Source: an uncultured Polaribacter sp. (GTDB lineage: Bacteria; Bacteroidota; Bacteroidia; Flavobacteriales; Flavobacteriaceae). From it: a stretch of DNA of 64,000 nucleotides. The notes beneath the pieces are model-generated. The model was not told the DNA's origin, ran no database searches, and was given only the letters and a program-made list of their open reading frames with translations. Position numbers and translations under genes: made by a program. The first letter of the stretch is position 1. Each line of letters begins with the position of its first letter. Shown here one piece after another: positions 8,257-17,910 of this stretch. Where the stretch lies: contig NZ_CANNFF010000010.1 in NCBI RefSeq assembly GCF_947503855.1, positions 62,001 through 126,000 of the forward strand, given 5' to 3'.

Positions 8257-8453
8257 GTAATTAATTATGGATAATAAAAGAATTTATTTTGAGCAACTAG
8301 AAACTAAACTTCTAATTGTAATTCTTTGATTTTATGACAATTTAAAAACGATTTACCTGTAATTAAATTGTACCCTACAATTATCAATAAAAAATATGAT
8401 TAAAAGTAAATTTAGATATTAAAAGTTTGTTAATCTTAAATTTGATATCTAAT

Positions 8454-9329
8454 TTAAAAACGGGCTACAAAAGTCGCTATTTTATTCTCTAACTCTTTAC
8501 TTGCAGACACCAATGGTAAACGAACAGTGTTTTTACAAATACCTAATTCTTGTAAAACGGTTTTTATACCTGCTGGATTGTTTTCTGCAAAAATTAAATC
8601 GATAATTTCCATCAGTTTAAAATGAGTTGCGTACCCCTCTTTGTTTTTGCCTTCTAATCCGCAGTTAATCATATTAGAAAATGCTTTTGGATACGCTTGC
8701 CCAATTACAGAAATTACACCAGAACCACCTGCTAAAGTAACTCCTAAAGCCAAATCATCATCACCAGAAATTATTAAAAAATCTGCTGGTTTATCTCTTA
8801 AAAGCTCTAAATATTGTTGTGTATTGTTACCTGCTTCTTTTACACCAACTATATTTTTAAAATCTTTTGCCAAACGTATGGTTGTGCTTGCATCCATATT
8901 TTTTGCGGTTCTGCCAGGTACATTATATAGAATGATTGGCTTTTGTGTTGCTTGTGCAATGGCTTTAAAATGCTGATAAAAACCTTCTTGTGTTGGTTTA
9001 CTGTAATATGGCGCTACAGACAATATACCGTCTATATTACTTAAGTCTGTATTTTTTATATCTTCTACAACAGCCATTGTATTATTACCGCCAATACCTA
9101 AAACTAAAGGAACTCTATTAGCGTTTACTTTTACAATAGCGTTAATTATTTGTTGTCTTTCTTGTTTAGAAATGGTTGCGCTTTCTGCAGTTGTACCATT
9201 TATTACTAAATAGTTGGTGCCATTTTCTATGTTATAATTCACTAATTTTTCTAGTGCATTAAAATCTACACTTAAATCATCTTTAAAAGGGGTAATTAAA
9301 GCAACACCTGTGCCTATAAATTTTTGCAT
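8454..9329 (-). CDS. dapA: 4-hydroxy-tetrahydrodipicolinate synthase
   Basis: DapA condenses pyruvate with aspartate semialdehyde, the first dedicated step to lysine and meso-diaminopimelate for peptidoglycan. The 291-residue TIM-barrel shows the pyruvate-site stretch NGTTAESATIS near residue 44. The tyrosine motif ILYNVPGRTAKNMD is near residue 135, and the Schiff-base lysine lies in VGVKEAGNN near residue 163. GSGVISVIGQ follows. Length is typical. It stands alone, with its own -7 box (TAATTTTG) about 20 bases upstream of the ATG. Confidence 0.96.
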   Translation of the reverse strand: MQKFIGTGVALITPFKDDLSVDFNALEKLVNYNIENGTNYLVINGTTAESATISKQERQQIINAIVKVNANRVPLVLGIGGNNTMAVVEDIKNTDLSNIDGILSVAPYYSKPTQEGFYQHFKAIAQATQKPIILYNVPGRTAKNMDASTTIRLAKDFKNIVGVKEAGNNTQQYLELLRDKPADFLIISGDDDLALGVTLAGGSGVISVIGQAYPKAFSNMINCGLEGKNKEGYATHFKLMEIIDLIFAENNPAGIKTVLQELGICKNTVRLPLVSASKELENKIATFVARF

Positions 9330-9349
9330 TATATACTTATTTAGAAATG

Positions 9350-9357
9350 CAAAATTA
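9350..9357 (-). promoter_or_regulatory. -7 promoter box of dapA (TAATTTTG)
   Basis: This is an exact match to TANNTTTG on the minus strand, 20 bases before the dapA ATG. No consensus -33 TTTG is seen at the expected distance. Confidence 0.45.
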
Positions 9358-9434
9358 CAATTTTAAGATTGATTTTAAACTAGGTTTTTAAACGGAATAG
9401 AAAGAATAAACAACTTTTTATAGAAAGTTTAAAT

Positions 9435-9950
9435 TTATAGCTTTTTTAAAATTTGCAGGTATTTTTTTAGTTCGAATATAAATTGATCCACATTGGCTAT
9501 ATCTTCTGAAATTTCTATATCAAAAAGAGATGAATTTACCTTAGAAAAGCCCACTTTAAAAGTTGCTTGAGATTGTAAAACAGCATTTTCTGCATACAAA
9601 TTAGGTTGGTTAAAGTAGCCAATTAACAAATCGAACGGTTGTTCTAAAAAGCTTTTAAAACTCTGTTGAATATAAGCTCCTTTCCAATTTAAATCGGATT
9701 CAGAAAAATGTTTGTATGAGTATTTGTTATGCTTGTTAAACTTTCTGTAAGAGTATATTTTTAGGTTTCTAAGTTCTAAAGCCTCTTCTACAATATCTAA
9801 AATTGGTATTTTAGATGTAATGTCTTCTGTAGAAATAATACCAACAGTAACAATTTTTTTTTGTGATATTTTTCTAGTTTCTATAGAGTTTAATAAAGAC
9901 TTATTAAATTTTTTCTGAAGAATATTGTATTTGAGTTTGGTAAATTTCAT
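9435..9950 (-). CDS. DUF6913 family protein, unknown function
   Basis: This is a 171-residue soluble protein with a basic N-terminus (KFTKLKYNILQKKFNKS). A Rossmann-like central strand follows (KKIVTVGIISTED), then KHFSESDLNWKG, FDLLIGYFNQPNLY and KVGFS. It looks like the DUF6913 family found in Flavobacteriia, which has no known function. There is no signal peptide or membrane helix. The next gene upstream (phytase-like lipoprotein) ends 35 bp before its start, so the two may be co-transcribed. I infer no function. Confidence 0.75.
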   Translation of the reverse strand: MKFTKLKYNILQKKFNKSLLNSIETRKISQKKIVTVGIISTEDITSKIPILDIVEEALELRNLKIYSYRKFNKHNKYSYKHFSESDLNWKGAYIQQSFKSFLEQPFDLLIGYFNQPNLYAENAVLQSQATFKVGFSKVNSSLFDIEISEDIANVDQFIFELKKYLQILKKL

Positions 9951-9985
9951 TAAAAAATTCTAGTGTCGTAAAAGTAGTAATTATT

Positions 9986-11077
9986 TTATTTATCTGTAAT
10001 TTCTAGCAAAATAAACTGGTTTAATTGTTTGCCATATTTTTGAAAATTATTATCAGAAACAAACAGTAAGGTATTATTCCCATTTTTTAATGTTGGCCCA
10101 AATGTAATTCCTTCTATATTATCTATAAATCCGTGAGCTAACTTATCTTTTATACTTTCAAAATTAAATATTAATGTTTTTTTTAAAGCGATAAATTTTG
10201 TGTTCTTTAAAGAATCTATTGCTATACAATTGGTCGTACTTTCTGTAACTTCTGCCTTAAAAACACGAATAATATTTCCGTAAACATCATATCCATTTTG
10301 ATAGGTTCTTTCTACCACAAAAAACTTATTTTCTTCATATTCTAAAATAGCTGTAACTCCGTTTAAATTTACATCTCCTTTAGCAGGCTTTGTAATTTTT
10401 TCTAGTTGATATGCAAATTGCTTAGTAGCTTTACCTGTTTGTTTATCAAAATAAGTTAGTCTAATTGGCGAATTTGTTTCGGTAAAAGTAGGATCTACTC
10501 CATCTGATTTTAAGACACCTTCCATAGCCACCCAAAACCCTTTGCTATTAGCACTTTTAGAAGAAGCTTCTAAAGTAGCATTATGTTTCATGTTTTGTAT
10601 ATGAGACAAGGTTTTTGGTAATGGAAATTCTTTTATAAAATTACCTGAACTATCTGTTTTAAAAACGAAGGTTGGTTTGTTGTATGCGATATTACCCTCG
10701 CTAACAAAATGGATTTCATTTGTATTTTCATCAACAAAAATAGATTCTAAATCAAAGTAATTGTTTTTATAAAAAGTACTTATTGTATCCTTTAAATGAT
10801 GAACATTGTAAAACTTAATATTTGTAATTTTATTATTTTCTATATTAATTTTTGCTTTTAAAAACCTTGGATCATTGCCATCATCAACAATAAAATAATA
10901 AAAACCTTTTGTGTAATCTACCCCTGATAGACCGCCAATCAAAGTATTATTAAAAAAAGCTGACTCTTTTAAAATATACTCGTCTAAATATTGTAAAGAA
11001 AGGTTTTTATCTTTTTTACAGGAGAGTAAAAAAAATATACTTATACTAAAAATTAGTATTTTTTTAATTTGTTTCAT
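9986..11077 (-). CDS. Phytase-like esterase-domain lipoprotein
   Basis: This 363-residue protein has a lipoprotein signal with lipobox FLLSC (Cys about residue 20). The body looks like the 'esterase-like activity of phytase' family: GGLSGVDYTKGFYYFIVDDG, FDLESIFVDENTNEIHFVSEG, AMEGVL, and the closing IDNIEGITFGP with LLFVSDNNF. These proteins are beta-propellers, often found with phosphatase or nuclease genes, and the true substrate is mostly unknown. It is anchored by lipid, probably facing the periplasm or cell surface. The family call is fairly safe; the activity is not. Confidence 0.75.
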   Translation of the reverse strand: MKQIKKILIFSISIFFLLSCKKDKNLSLQYLDEYILKESAFFNNTLIGGLSGVDYTKGFYYFIVDDGNDPRFLKAKINIENNKITNIKFYNVHHLKDTISTFYKNNYFDLESIFVDENTNEIHFVSEGNIAYNKPTFVFKTDSSGNFIKEFPLPKTLSHIQNMKHNATLEASSKSANSKGFWVAMEGVLKSDGVDPTFTETNSPIRLTYFDKQTGKATKQFAYQLEKITKPAKGDVNLNGVTAILEYEENKFFVVERTYQNGYDVYGNIIRVFKAEVTESTTNCIAIDSLKNTKFIALKKTLIFNFESIKDKLAHGFIDNIEGITFGPTLKNGNNTLLFVSDNNFQKYGKQLNQFILLEITDK

Positions 11078-11247
11078 TATTTAACAATCTTTTTACTGTT
11101 GAAAAGTATTAGTATTTTGTTTTAAATGTGATTTAAACCCCTAAAAAATAAATATTTTTTTTCGCTTTTTTATCCCAAAAAGACTAACGCAAAATAAATA
11201 AAAAACCATGTAACCTTTAATTTTTTAATACTTTATAATTATTTTTT

Positions 11248-14200
11248 TTAAAGCTTCCTTCTATTATCATCAGATTTTGTGTCTATTAATTTATTGTAAG
11301 GATCTACTCCGACTTCTGTAGGTTTTTTATCAATAAGAAGAGTTACTTTGTTATGTATTTGGGTTATTTTACACTTTTGTAAATACACTTCTTTCACTTC
11401 TTTTCTTCCGTCAATTTCTTCTTCAGTAAAAACACCAACATCAATATAATCTGCTAATGGCAAAGAGTAGATGGGTTTTTCCACATTTGGCTGTTTGTAA
11501 CTTAAAGAGTCTTTTTTATTATCGCTAAAAAAGCGTTTTCCTTTTTCGTTATTTCTATATTTAGAAACCTCAAACTCAATATCTACTTGGAATTTTCCAT
11601 TTTGTAATGCTGTTGATTTTACATCTACAACTCGGTTTTTATACAAGGTAATGGTTTCAAACATATCTTTAATTACATATTGTAAAGAATCTGGTGTAAC
11701 TTCTTTTATATAATTTACCATTTCGATAGAAGTTGTGTATGGTGGCTCTTGAAAAGCAACTTTTTCTACATATTTTTTTAAAGTATTATTTAGTGTTTTT
11801 TCGCCAATATAATCGCTTAAAGCGTACAAAACTAAAGAGCCTTTTTGGTAATGTATATACCCTTGACCATCATTATATATTAATGGTTTTTCTCTTTTTG
11901 TTTCAAAGGTTCTTTGCAGTAAATAACCATCTAAAGCATCTTTTAAAAAGTTACGCATTTTACTTTTTCCATGTTGATGCTCTAAAACCTTTAAAGAAAC
12001 ATATTCAGACATACTTTCTGATAACATTGTGGCCCCTAAAACATCTGCACCAATTACTTGATGTGCCCACCATTGATGTGCTAATTCATGCACTGTAATT
12101 GCAAAAGGATAATCTACACCATCTTTGTTTTCATCATCAACATCTGCAATAAAACCAACACCTTCTGAAAATGGAATTGTATTTGGAAAAGATTGCGCAA
12201 AACTCCCTGCTGTTCTTGGAAACTCTATAATTCTAACTTGTTTGTGTTGATAAGGACTAAAGTTTTTCGAATTATAATCTAAGGAAGCTTTAATTCCTTT
12301 TATCATTCTTTCTAAATTATAGGTATGTGATTTATGATAATAAATTTCTAAATTCACATCATTCCATTTGTCTTTTTTTACCTCATATCTTGCTGAATTA
12401 AAGGCATAGAAATTCAAAATTTTACTATCCATTTTATAATGGAAAAATTTACGATCATCTTCTACCCACTCTTTTTGCAAATACCCAGGTGCAATAGCTA
12501 TTTGATCTTTAGAGGTTGAAACGGTTGCTTCAAAATCTATCCAATCTGAATCTTTAGAAATATAGTTATCTCCTAAAGCTGTAGAATCTGTTGGATGAGG
12601 ACGCAAATTGTTAGGTGGTAAATTGTACTTTTCTCTTGTTTTATTATCTCTTAATTCGCCTCCAGCAGAATATCCTAAAGAGGGAAAAACAGAAAAATTA
12701 TTGATAAATGTTCCATTTTCTCTTACTGGAGATTTTCTTTGAAACTGGGTATTTTCTTTACTTTTAACAGTTACAGTTAGCTGCAAACTATCTCCTGGCA
12801 TCAACTTTTTATCTAGTTGATAAATATCGAAATGAAAAACAGTATCTTCTAACACCAATTTATTAGATTTATTAAATTCGAAAGTACTTTCTAGAGAATT
12901 ATGATTCAATAAAACACTATCTATAGCTTTGTTGGTTTTGTTTACCATTGTAAAAACTGCAGCAGCATTATAGGTTCTTTTCTTTGGAAAAATATTCATT
13001 TTTGCATTTACAGCCACAATTCTAGGCTGTTTATAATGCTCATATTTTTTATAAGTTTTCTCCCACTTTACAGCATTTAATTCAGCTTGTTTTGCAGCTG
13101 TATTTTTTTGGTCTGTTTTGGCTTTTGTTGCTTGATAAATAGTAAATCCTAAAGAAATAAATGCAATAAAAAGTATTAAAAAAATAACTAAATACGGTTT
13201 TGTAAAACGTTTTTTTGCGATAGATAATCTCTCAGAAAAAGAGCTTGGTAAACCTCTATACCAAAAAAGAATACTTAAAATTAAGAGTAAAATCCCACCT
13301 AAAACCCAATATAATTTATACCATAAATAAGGGCCTAATGCAGCACCATAACCATTCATATCTGAGTAGCTATACCCTGGGCCTTCATTATATTTAAATA
13401 CAGCTAACTCAATACCAATTAAACTTGTTAGTGGAATTACGATAGTTAAAATCAATAAAACAAAAAAACCTAAATATTGGTTTTTAAACAATGTTTGAAT
13501 AAAAATTGCTAAAAATGCCCACACTAAATAATTTAATAATTTTAAACCATACAGTTCTTGTAAATAATGCCCAATTTCGAAATTGTAAAAACCTTTATAA
13601 GTTTGAAATAATACCCCTGCAACTAAAATTACCGCCAGCAATACAATTTGCATTTTTACAATGGCTATAAATTTAGAGAAAAGTAGGGTCCAATTAGGTA
13701 TTGGTGTACTATCTACCAAGTGTGCAATTCTTGCCGTTCTTTCTCTTTGAACCAACATTCCTGCATATAAAAATGTACACAAATTGATAATTAATGCACT
13801 AAAAATACTTCCTCCTTGTAACATTTGCCATGTTAAAGGTAGTGTTTGAGTCCCAAAAATTTGACCAACAGTAAATAAGGTTCCAATTAATAAAAGTACA
13901 CCCACAATTAAAATACATATAAATGGTAAATTTTTAAAAATATATTTAAAGTCTAGGTTTGACAGTTTCCACATGGTTTTTAAATGCTGTCTAAAAGTGT
14001 GTTTATAAACAACTTTTGGTAGGTTTATTTTTGTAATACCTCCAAAATTAGATTTAATAACTCTACTCGATTTTGCTTTTTTAAATGCAATTGAAATTGC
14101 ATTTTGACTGAAAGTAAAGTATTTATATACCAAGCCAAAAATTAAAGACGAAATGGATAACCATAGTAATCTATTGTAAATAATATACTCTTTAATTGGG

Positions 14201-14910
14201 ATCTGCATTTGATTTTGCTCAGAAACTGTCCAATATTTTGTGTAATAAGCAGAAGCTGCCGCTCCAAAAGGATCTAAAATTGCTAATAATCTAGCTTGAT
14301 CTGGTTCCGAAAAAATACTCTCTACAACCCCTTGTGCAAAAAACAAAATAATTATTGTTATAAAACCAGCAGCGATGTTTCTAGAAAAAGTAACAATCGC
14401 AAAAACCACTGCTCCAAAAAATAATACGTTTGGTAAAATAAAAACAAAGTAGGTTTTTAAATACGTAAGTGCATTAAAGTCGGTTATAATTTCTGGATTG
14501 GTTCCTGGAAATCGAAAACCTATTACCATACCAATGGCGATTCCAATTACAATAACAGAAACCACTAAAATAGCACTAAAAAACTTTGCGAATAAATAAT
14601 TGGCTTTGGTAAATGGATATGAATATAAAATGGTATGCATTTCACTTTTAAAATCTCTATAAATAGAAACCCCTATAATAGAAGGAAATAAAAAGAAAAT
14701 AAAAATAGTTAATGTATTTAATATACCTGTTACACCAATTGGTGAGTTTACAATTCTAGAAGAACCTGTTGTTAAAGTAACATTATCCCAAATACCCGCA
14801 GATGCTGATGACAAAAAGAAGGCTAAAAGGAAAAATATTGCAGCATAAATATAAAAAGCAGGCTTGTTAAACCAGTATTTTAATTCTTGTTTAAATATTG
14901 TTGAGAACAT
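11248..14910 (-). CDS. ABC-2 permease fused to an M1 family metallopeptidase
   Basis: This 1220-residue protein joins two parts. Residues 1 to about 590 form two ABC-2 type permease units with around a dozen membrane helices (FSTIFKQELKYWFNKPAFY at the start, VQRERTARIAHLVDSTPIP in the second unit). After a helix near residue 575-600, the remainder is a gluzincin aminopeptidase domain. It carries the zinc site HELAHQWW near residue 938 and the second glutamate in SESMSEYVSL about 25 residues later. Such fusions are widespread in Bacteroidota and their substrate is not known. The ATPase gene lies 43 bp upstream. I infer an exporter whose cargo or envelope substrate is trimmed by the fused peptidase. 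Confidence 0.92.
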   Translation of the reverse strand: MFSTIFKQELKYWFNKPAFYIYAAIFFLLAFFLSSASAGIWDNVTLTTGSSRIVNSPIGVTGILNTLTIFIFFLFPSIIGVSIYRDFKSEMHTILYSYPFTKANYLFAKFFSAILVVSVIVIGIAIGMVIGFRFPGTNPEIITDFNALTYLKTYFVFILPNVLFFGAVVFAIVTFSRNIAAGFITIIILFFAQGVVESIFSEPDQARLLAILDPFGAAASAYYTKYWTVSEQNQMQIPIKEYIIYNRLLWLSISSLIFGLVYKYFTFSQNAISIAFKKAKSSRVIKSNFGGITKINLPKVVYKHTFRQHLKTMWKLSNLDFKYIFKNLPFICILIVGVLLLIGTLFTVGQIFGTQTLPLTWQMLQGGSIFSALIINLCTFLYAGMLVQRERTARIAHLVDSTPIPNWTLLFSKFIAIVKMQIVLLAVILVAGVLFQTYKGFYNFEIGHYLQELYGLKLLNYLVWAFLAIFIQTLFKNQYLGFFVLLILTIVIPLTSLIGIELAVFKYNEGPGYSYSDMNGYGAALGPYLWYKLYWVLGGILLLILSILFWYRGLPSSFSERLSIAKKRFTKPYLVIFLILFIAFISLGFTIYQATKAKTDQKNTAAKQAELNAVKWEKTYKKYEHYKQPRIVAVNAKMNIFPKKRTYNAAAVFTMVNKTNKAIDSVLLNHNSLESTFEFNKSNKLVLEDTVFHFDIYQLDKKLMPGDSLQLTVTVKSKENTQFQRKSPVRENGTFINNFSVFPSLGYSAGGELRDNKTREKYNLPPNNLRPHPTDSTALGDNYISKDSDWIDFEATVSTSKDQIAIAPGYLQKEWVEDDRKFFHYKMDSKILNFYAFNSARYEVKKDKWNDVNLEIYYHKSHTYNLERMIKGIKASLDYNSKNFSPYQHKQVRIIEFPRTAGSFAQSFPNTIPFSEGVGFIADVDDENKDGVDYPFAITVHELAHQWWAHQVIGADVLGATMLSESMSEYVSLKVLEHQHGKSKMRNFLKDALDGYLLQRTFETKREKPLIYNDGQGYIHYQKGSLVLYALSDYIGEKTLNNTLKKYVEKVAFQEPPYTTSIEMVNYIKEVTPDSLQYVIKDMFETITLYKNRVVDVKSTALQNGKFQVDIEFEVSKYRNNEKGKRFFSDNKKDSLSYKQPNVEKPIYSLPLADYIDVGVFTEEEIDGRKEVKEVYLQKCKITQIHNKVTLLIDKKPTEVGVDPYNKLIDTKSDDNRRKL

Positions 14911-14953
14911 AGTTATTAAATTTGAAGAATAAAGTTTAAAAAATGTTTGAATC

Positions 14954-15841
14954 TTAAACTAGTTCTGGTTCCTCTTTTTTTAAAGCGATAAAATAAACAT
15001 CATCTAACTGTGGTTTTGTTTCTACAAACTCTTCTGATGGTTTTTCTAAAGCATGCACTCTAATATTTAAACTATTATCTTGATTATAATTAGAAGACAA
15101 AATATTAAAATTACTTTCTACAACTTCTAAATCTTCTCTATCTATAATCTTTGTCCAAATTTTACCTTCTAATTCTTTGGTAGCCTCTTGTGGTGTAATA
15201 TGTTTTAAAATTTTGCCTCCGTTTAAAATTGCCATTTCATTACACAATTCCTTTACATCTTCTACAATATGAGTAGAAAAAATAACGGTACAATTGGTAC
15301 CAACTTCTCTTAAAACATTTAAAAAACGATGTCTTTCAGCAGGATCTAAACCTGCAGTTGGTTCATCTACAATAATTAATTTGGGGTTGTTTAACAATAA
15401 TTGTGCAATTCCAAAACGCTGTTTCATTCCACCAGAATAACCAGCTACATATTTGTGTCTTACATCATATAAATTGGTAATTTCTAGCACTTCTTTTACG
15501 ATGGCTTTTCTTTCTGTTTTATTCGCAATTCCTTTTAAAGTAGCAAAGTAATCTAACAAATCTTCTGCAGACATTTTTGGATATACTCCAAAAGATTGTG
15601 GCAAATAACCCAACACTTTTCTTAAAGACATATTGTCTTCTAGAACATCAATGTCTCCAAAAGTAATGGTACCAGAATCTGGACTTTGTAAAGTTGCAAT
15701 GGTTCGCATTAAAGAAGATTTACCAGCACCATTTGGTCCTAATAAACCAAACATACCTGTACCTATTTCTATACTTAAATTATCTATTGCTTTTACGCCA
15801 TTTTTATATGTTTTGGTTAAATTATTAATTACTAATTTCAT
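14954..15841 (-). CDS. ABC transporter ATP-binding protein
   Basis: This 295-residue ATPase has Walker A GPNGAGKSS near residues 34-42, the Q-loop LGYLPQSFGVYPKMS, the signature YSGGMKQRFGIAQ, Walker B LIIVDEPTAGLDP, and the switch histidine in FSTHIVEDV. It belongs to the CcmA/NatA-like group that drives ABC-2 permeases. Its start is 43 bp upstream of the permease-peptidase fusion on the same strand, so the two form one transporter. The last 70 residues extend past the ATPase core, as is usual in this group. Confidence 0.95.
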   Translation of the reverse strand: MKLVINNLTKTYKNGVKAIDNLSIEIGTGMFGLLGPNGAGKSSLMRTIATLQSPDSGTITFGDIDVLEDNMSLRKVLGYLPQSFGVYPKMSAEDLLDYFATLKGIANKTERKAIVKEVLEITNLYDVRHKYVAGYSGGMKQRFGIAQLLLNNPKLIIVDEPTAGLDPAERHRFLNVLREVGTNCTVIFSTHIVEDVKELCNEMAILNGGKILKHITPQEATKELEGKIWTKIIDREDLEVVESNFNILSSNYNQDNSLNIRVHALEKPSEEFVETKPQLDDVYFIALKKEEPELV

Positions 15842-16042
15842 ACTTTGAGTTTATTTTAGTTCTTTTTTATAGAATAGTGGTTTTATTTGCATACATATTA
15901 AAAAACTATCTGTAATAGTAAGGTATTATTGATATCAAAAGCTATAGTTACACCTTTTTATTTATTAAAACATTGTTTTTTTATCATGTAAGTTGCTACT
16001 GATAATTTTAAAAAACTGAAGGATTACCTTAATTAAATAAGT

Positions 16043-16058
16043 ATCCCTTTAAAGGGAT
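16043..16058. repeat. Perfect 16-bp palindrome ATCCCTTTAAAGGGAT
   Basis: The only stretch over 300 bases without a gene is 15842-16155, between the divergent ABC operon and the M42 peptidase gene. Its one distinct feature is this palindrome, about 98 bp before the M42 ATG. It could be an operator for either side. I see no clear promoter pair, terminator or RNA gene in the rest of the gap. Confidence 0.4.
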
Positions 16059-16155
16059 TTGTTACAATATTTTAGAACAAATATGAAGATTAGTAAAAAA
16101 ATCGTTTTATTTTTACCTAAAACTAAGAAAAATCAACAATTATAAATTTTATATA

Positions 16156-17244
16156 ATGGCAAAAAAAACGATTTTAAATAAAAAATCTCTTTCATTTTTA
16201 GAAAAATACTTAAACAATCCAGCACCGACTGGTTACGAATGGGAAGGCCAAAAAATTTGGATGAACTATTTAAAACCTTATGTAGATAATTTTATTACAG
16301 ACACTTATGGATCTGCAGTTGGAGTTATCAATCCAGATGCAAAATACAAAGTAGTTATAGAAGGGCATGCAGATGAAATTTCATGGTATGTAAATTACAT
16401 TTCAGAAAATGGCTTAATTTACGTAACCAGAAATGGGGGTTCAGATCATCAAATTGCACCTAGTAAAGTAGTAAATATTCATACAAAAAACGGTATTGTA
16501 AAAGGTGTTTTTGGTTGGCCAGCAATACATACTAGAGACAAATCTAATGAAGAAGCACCAAAACCAGACAATATTTTTATAGATTGTGGTTGTGCAACAA
16601 AAGAAGAAGTAGAAGCTTTAGGCGTTTATGTAGGTTGCGTAATTACCTATCCCGATGAATTTCATATTTTAAATGGAGACAAATTTGTTTGTAGAGCTTT
16701 AGACAACAGAATGGGTGGTTTTATGATTGCAGAAGTAGCGCGTTTGTTAAAAGAAAACAAAAAGAAATTGCCTTTTGGCTTGTACATAACCAACTCTGTA
16801 CAAGAAGAAATTGGTTTAAGAGGTGCAGAAATGATTACCCAAACCATTAAACCAAATGTGGCTATTGTTACAGATGTAACTCACGACACAACAACACCAA
16901 TGATTAACAAAAAGAAAGCTGGTCATTTAGAAATTGGTAAAGGACCTGTTGTAGCTTACGCCCCAGCTGTTCAGCAAAAATTACGCGATTTAATTACAGA
17001 AACTGCAGAAGGTAAAAATATTCCTTTTCAACGGTCTGCATTATCTAGAGCAACTGGTACAGATACAGATGCTTTTGCTTACAGCAATGGTGGTGTAGCT
17101 TCTGCTTTAATTTCTTTACCTTTAAGATACATGCACACGACAGTAGAAATGGTACATAGAGATGATGTAGAAAATGTAATTAAAATGATTTACGAAACTT
17201 TGCTAAATATTAAAGACGGAGAAACGTTTTCTTATTTTAAATAA
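16156..17244 (+). CDS. M42 family metallopeptidase (glutamyl/deblocking aminopeptidase type)
   Basis: M42 enzymes are cytoplasmic two-metal aminopeptidases that form large tetrahedral particles and finish the breakdown of peptides. The 362-residue protein shows the first metal ligand in EGHADEISW (residues about 74-82), the bridging aspartate in RALDNRMGG, the catalytic glutamate pair in SVQEEIGLRGAEM, and the late ligands in TDVTHDTT and LRYMHTTVEMVH. The usual DE and HTTVE signatures are all present. The start is ATG. A 70-bp gap with a 40-bp palindrome separates it from the Nudix gene. Confidence 0.92.
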   Translation: MAKKTILNKKSLSFLEKYLNNPAPTGYEWEGQKIWMNYLKPYVDNFITDTYGSAVGVINPDAKYKVVIEGHADEISWYVNYISENGLIYVTRNGGSDHQIAPSKVVNIHTKNGIVKGVFGWPAIHTRDKSNEEAPKPDNIFIDCGCATKEEVEALGVYVGCVITYPDEFHILNGDKFVCRALDNRMGGFMIAEVARLLKENKKKLPFGLYITNSVQEEIGLRGAEMITQTIKPNVAIVTDVTHDTTTPMINKKKAGHLEIGKGPVVAYAPAVQQKLRDLITETAEGKNIPFQRSALSRATGTDTDAFAYSNGGVASALISLPLRYMHTTVEMVHRDDVENVIKMIYETLLNIKDGETFSYFK

Positions 17245-17260
17245 ATAATTACGAATTTGA

Positions 17261-17300
17261 AATTATGAATTACGAATTTAAAAATTCGTAATTCATAATT
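17261..17300. repeat. 40-bp near-perfect palindrome between M42 and Nudix genes
   Basis: The 19-mer AATTATGAATTACGAATTT (17261-17279) is followed after two bases by its exact reverse complement (17282-17300). A part copy (AATTACGAATTTG) lies just before it at 17247-17259. It may act as a stem-loop in the message between the two genes. I recall similar AATTACGAATTA blocks in other flavobacterial intergenic regions. Confidence 0.75.
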
Positions 17301-17314
17301 TTTAATTTATCACT

Positions 17315-17860
17315 ATGGATGAACTTATAGACATTTTAACTCCAGAAGGAAAATCCACAGGAAAAAGAGCTTTAAAATCTGAAGCTCATAAAAGTGGTTG
17401 GTTTCATGCCACTGTGCATATTTGGTTGTTTACTAAAGATGAAAAAATACTACTCCAAAAAAGAGCTTTAACCAAAAAAGTGTTTCCTGGTTTGTGGGAT
17501 ATTTCTGTTGCAGGCCATATTGCTGCTGGAGAAACTATTTTATCTGCTGCTAAAAGAGAGGTTTTTGAAGAAATTGGTTTGGTTTTAAATGCTAATGAGT
17601 TGATTAAAATCGGCACAAGAATTCATCAAGTAACACATGCAAACGGAATTCAAGATAATGAGCATCATCATGTATTTATTGCTGAATTAAAAGAACCTAT
17701 TGCCAACTTAAAAATGCAAGTAGAAGAAGTTGATGGCATTCAACTTTTTGATTTAGCTGTTTTAAAAAAAACAAAAAACCTTGAAAACGTATTGCTTCCA
17801 AGGTTTCATGAGTATTATGTAACTGTTTATAAAAAAATTATTACGCAACTAACAAAATAA
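17315..17860 (+). CDS. Nudix hydrolase, isopentenyl-diphosphate-isomerase-like subgroup
   Basis: This 181-residue protein has a complete Nudix box, GHIAAGETILSAAKREVFEEIGL, near residues 69-91 (G-x5-E-x7-RE-x2-EE-x-G). The N-terminal part (MDELIDILTPEGKSTGK, HKSGWFHATVHIWLF, KRALTKKVFPGLWDIS) resembles the YfcD/IDI-like group of Nudix proteins. These hydrolyse nucleoside-diphosphate-like or other diphosphate compounds. The real substrate cannot be told from sequence. It may be read from the M42 promoter through the palindromic spacer. Confidence 0.88.
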   Translation: MDELIDILTPEGKSTGKRALKSEAHKSGWFHATVHIWLFTKDEKILLQKRALTKKVFPGLWDISVAGHIAAGETILSAAKREVFEEIGLVLNANELIKIGTRIHQVTHANGIQDNEHHHVFIAELKEPIANLKMQVEEVDGIQLFDLAVLKKTKNLENVLLPRFHEYYVTVYKKIITQLTK

Positions 17861-17910
17861 CTCAAAAAAAATTTCGACTTCCTTTTAATAGAGTAATTTA
17901 ATTCTAGTTC

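Noticed and set aside
8418..8453. Inverted repeat TTAGATAT/ATATCTAA after dapA
   Set aside because: The loop is about 25 bases and there is no T-run or GC pairing; too weak to call a terminator.
17779..17805. Inverted repeat AACCTTG/CAAGGTT near the end of the Nudix gene
   Set aside because: It is within the coding sequence and not followed by a T-run.
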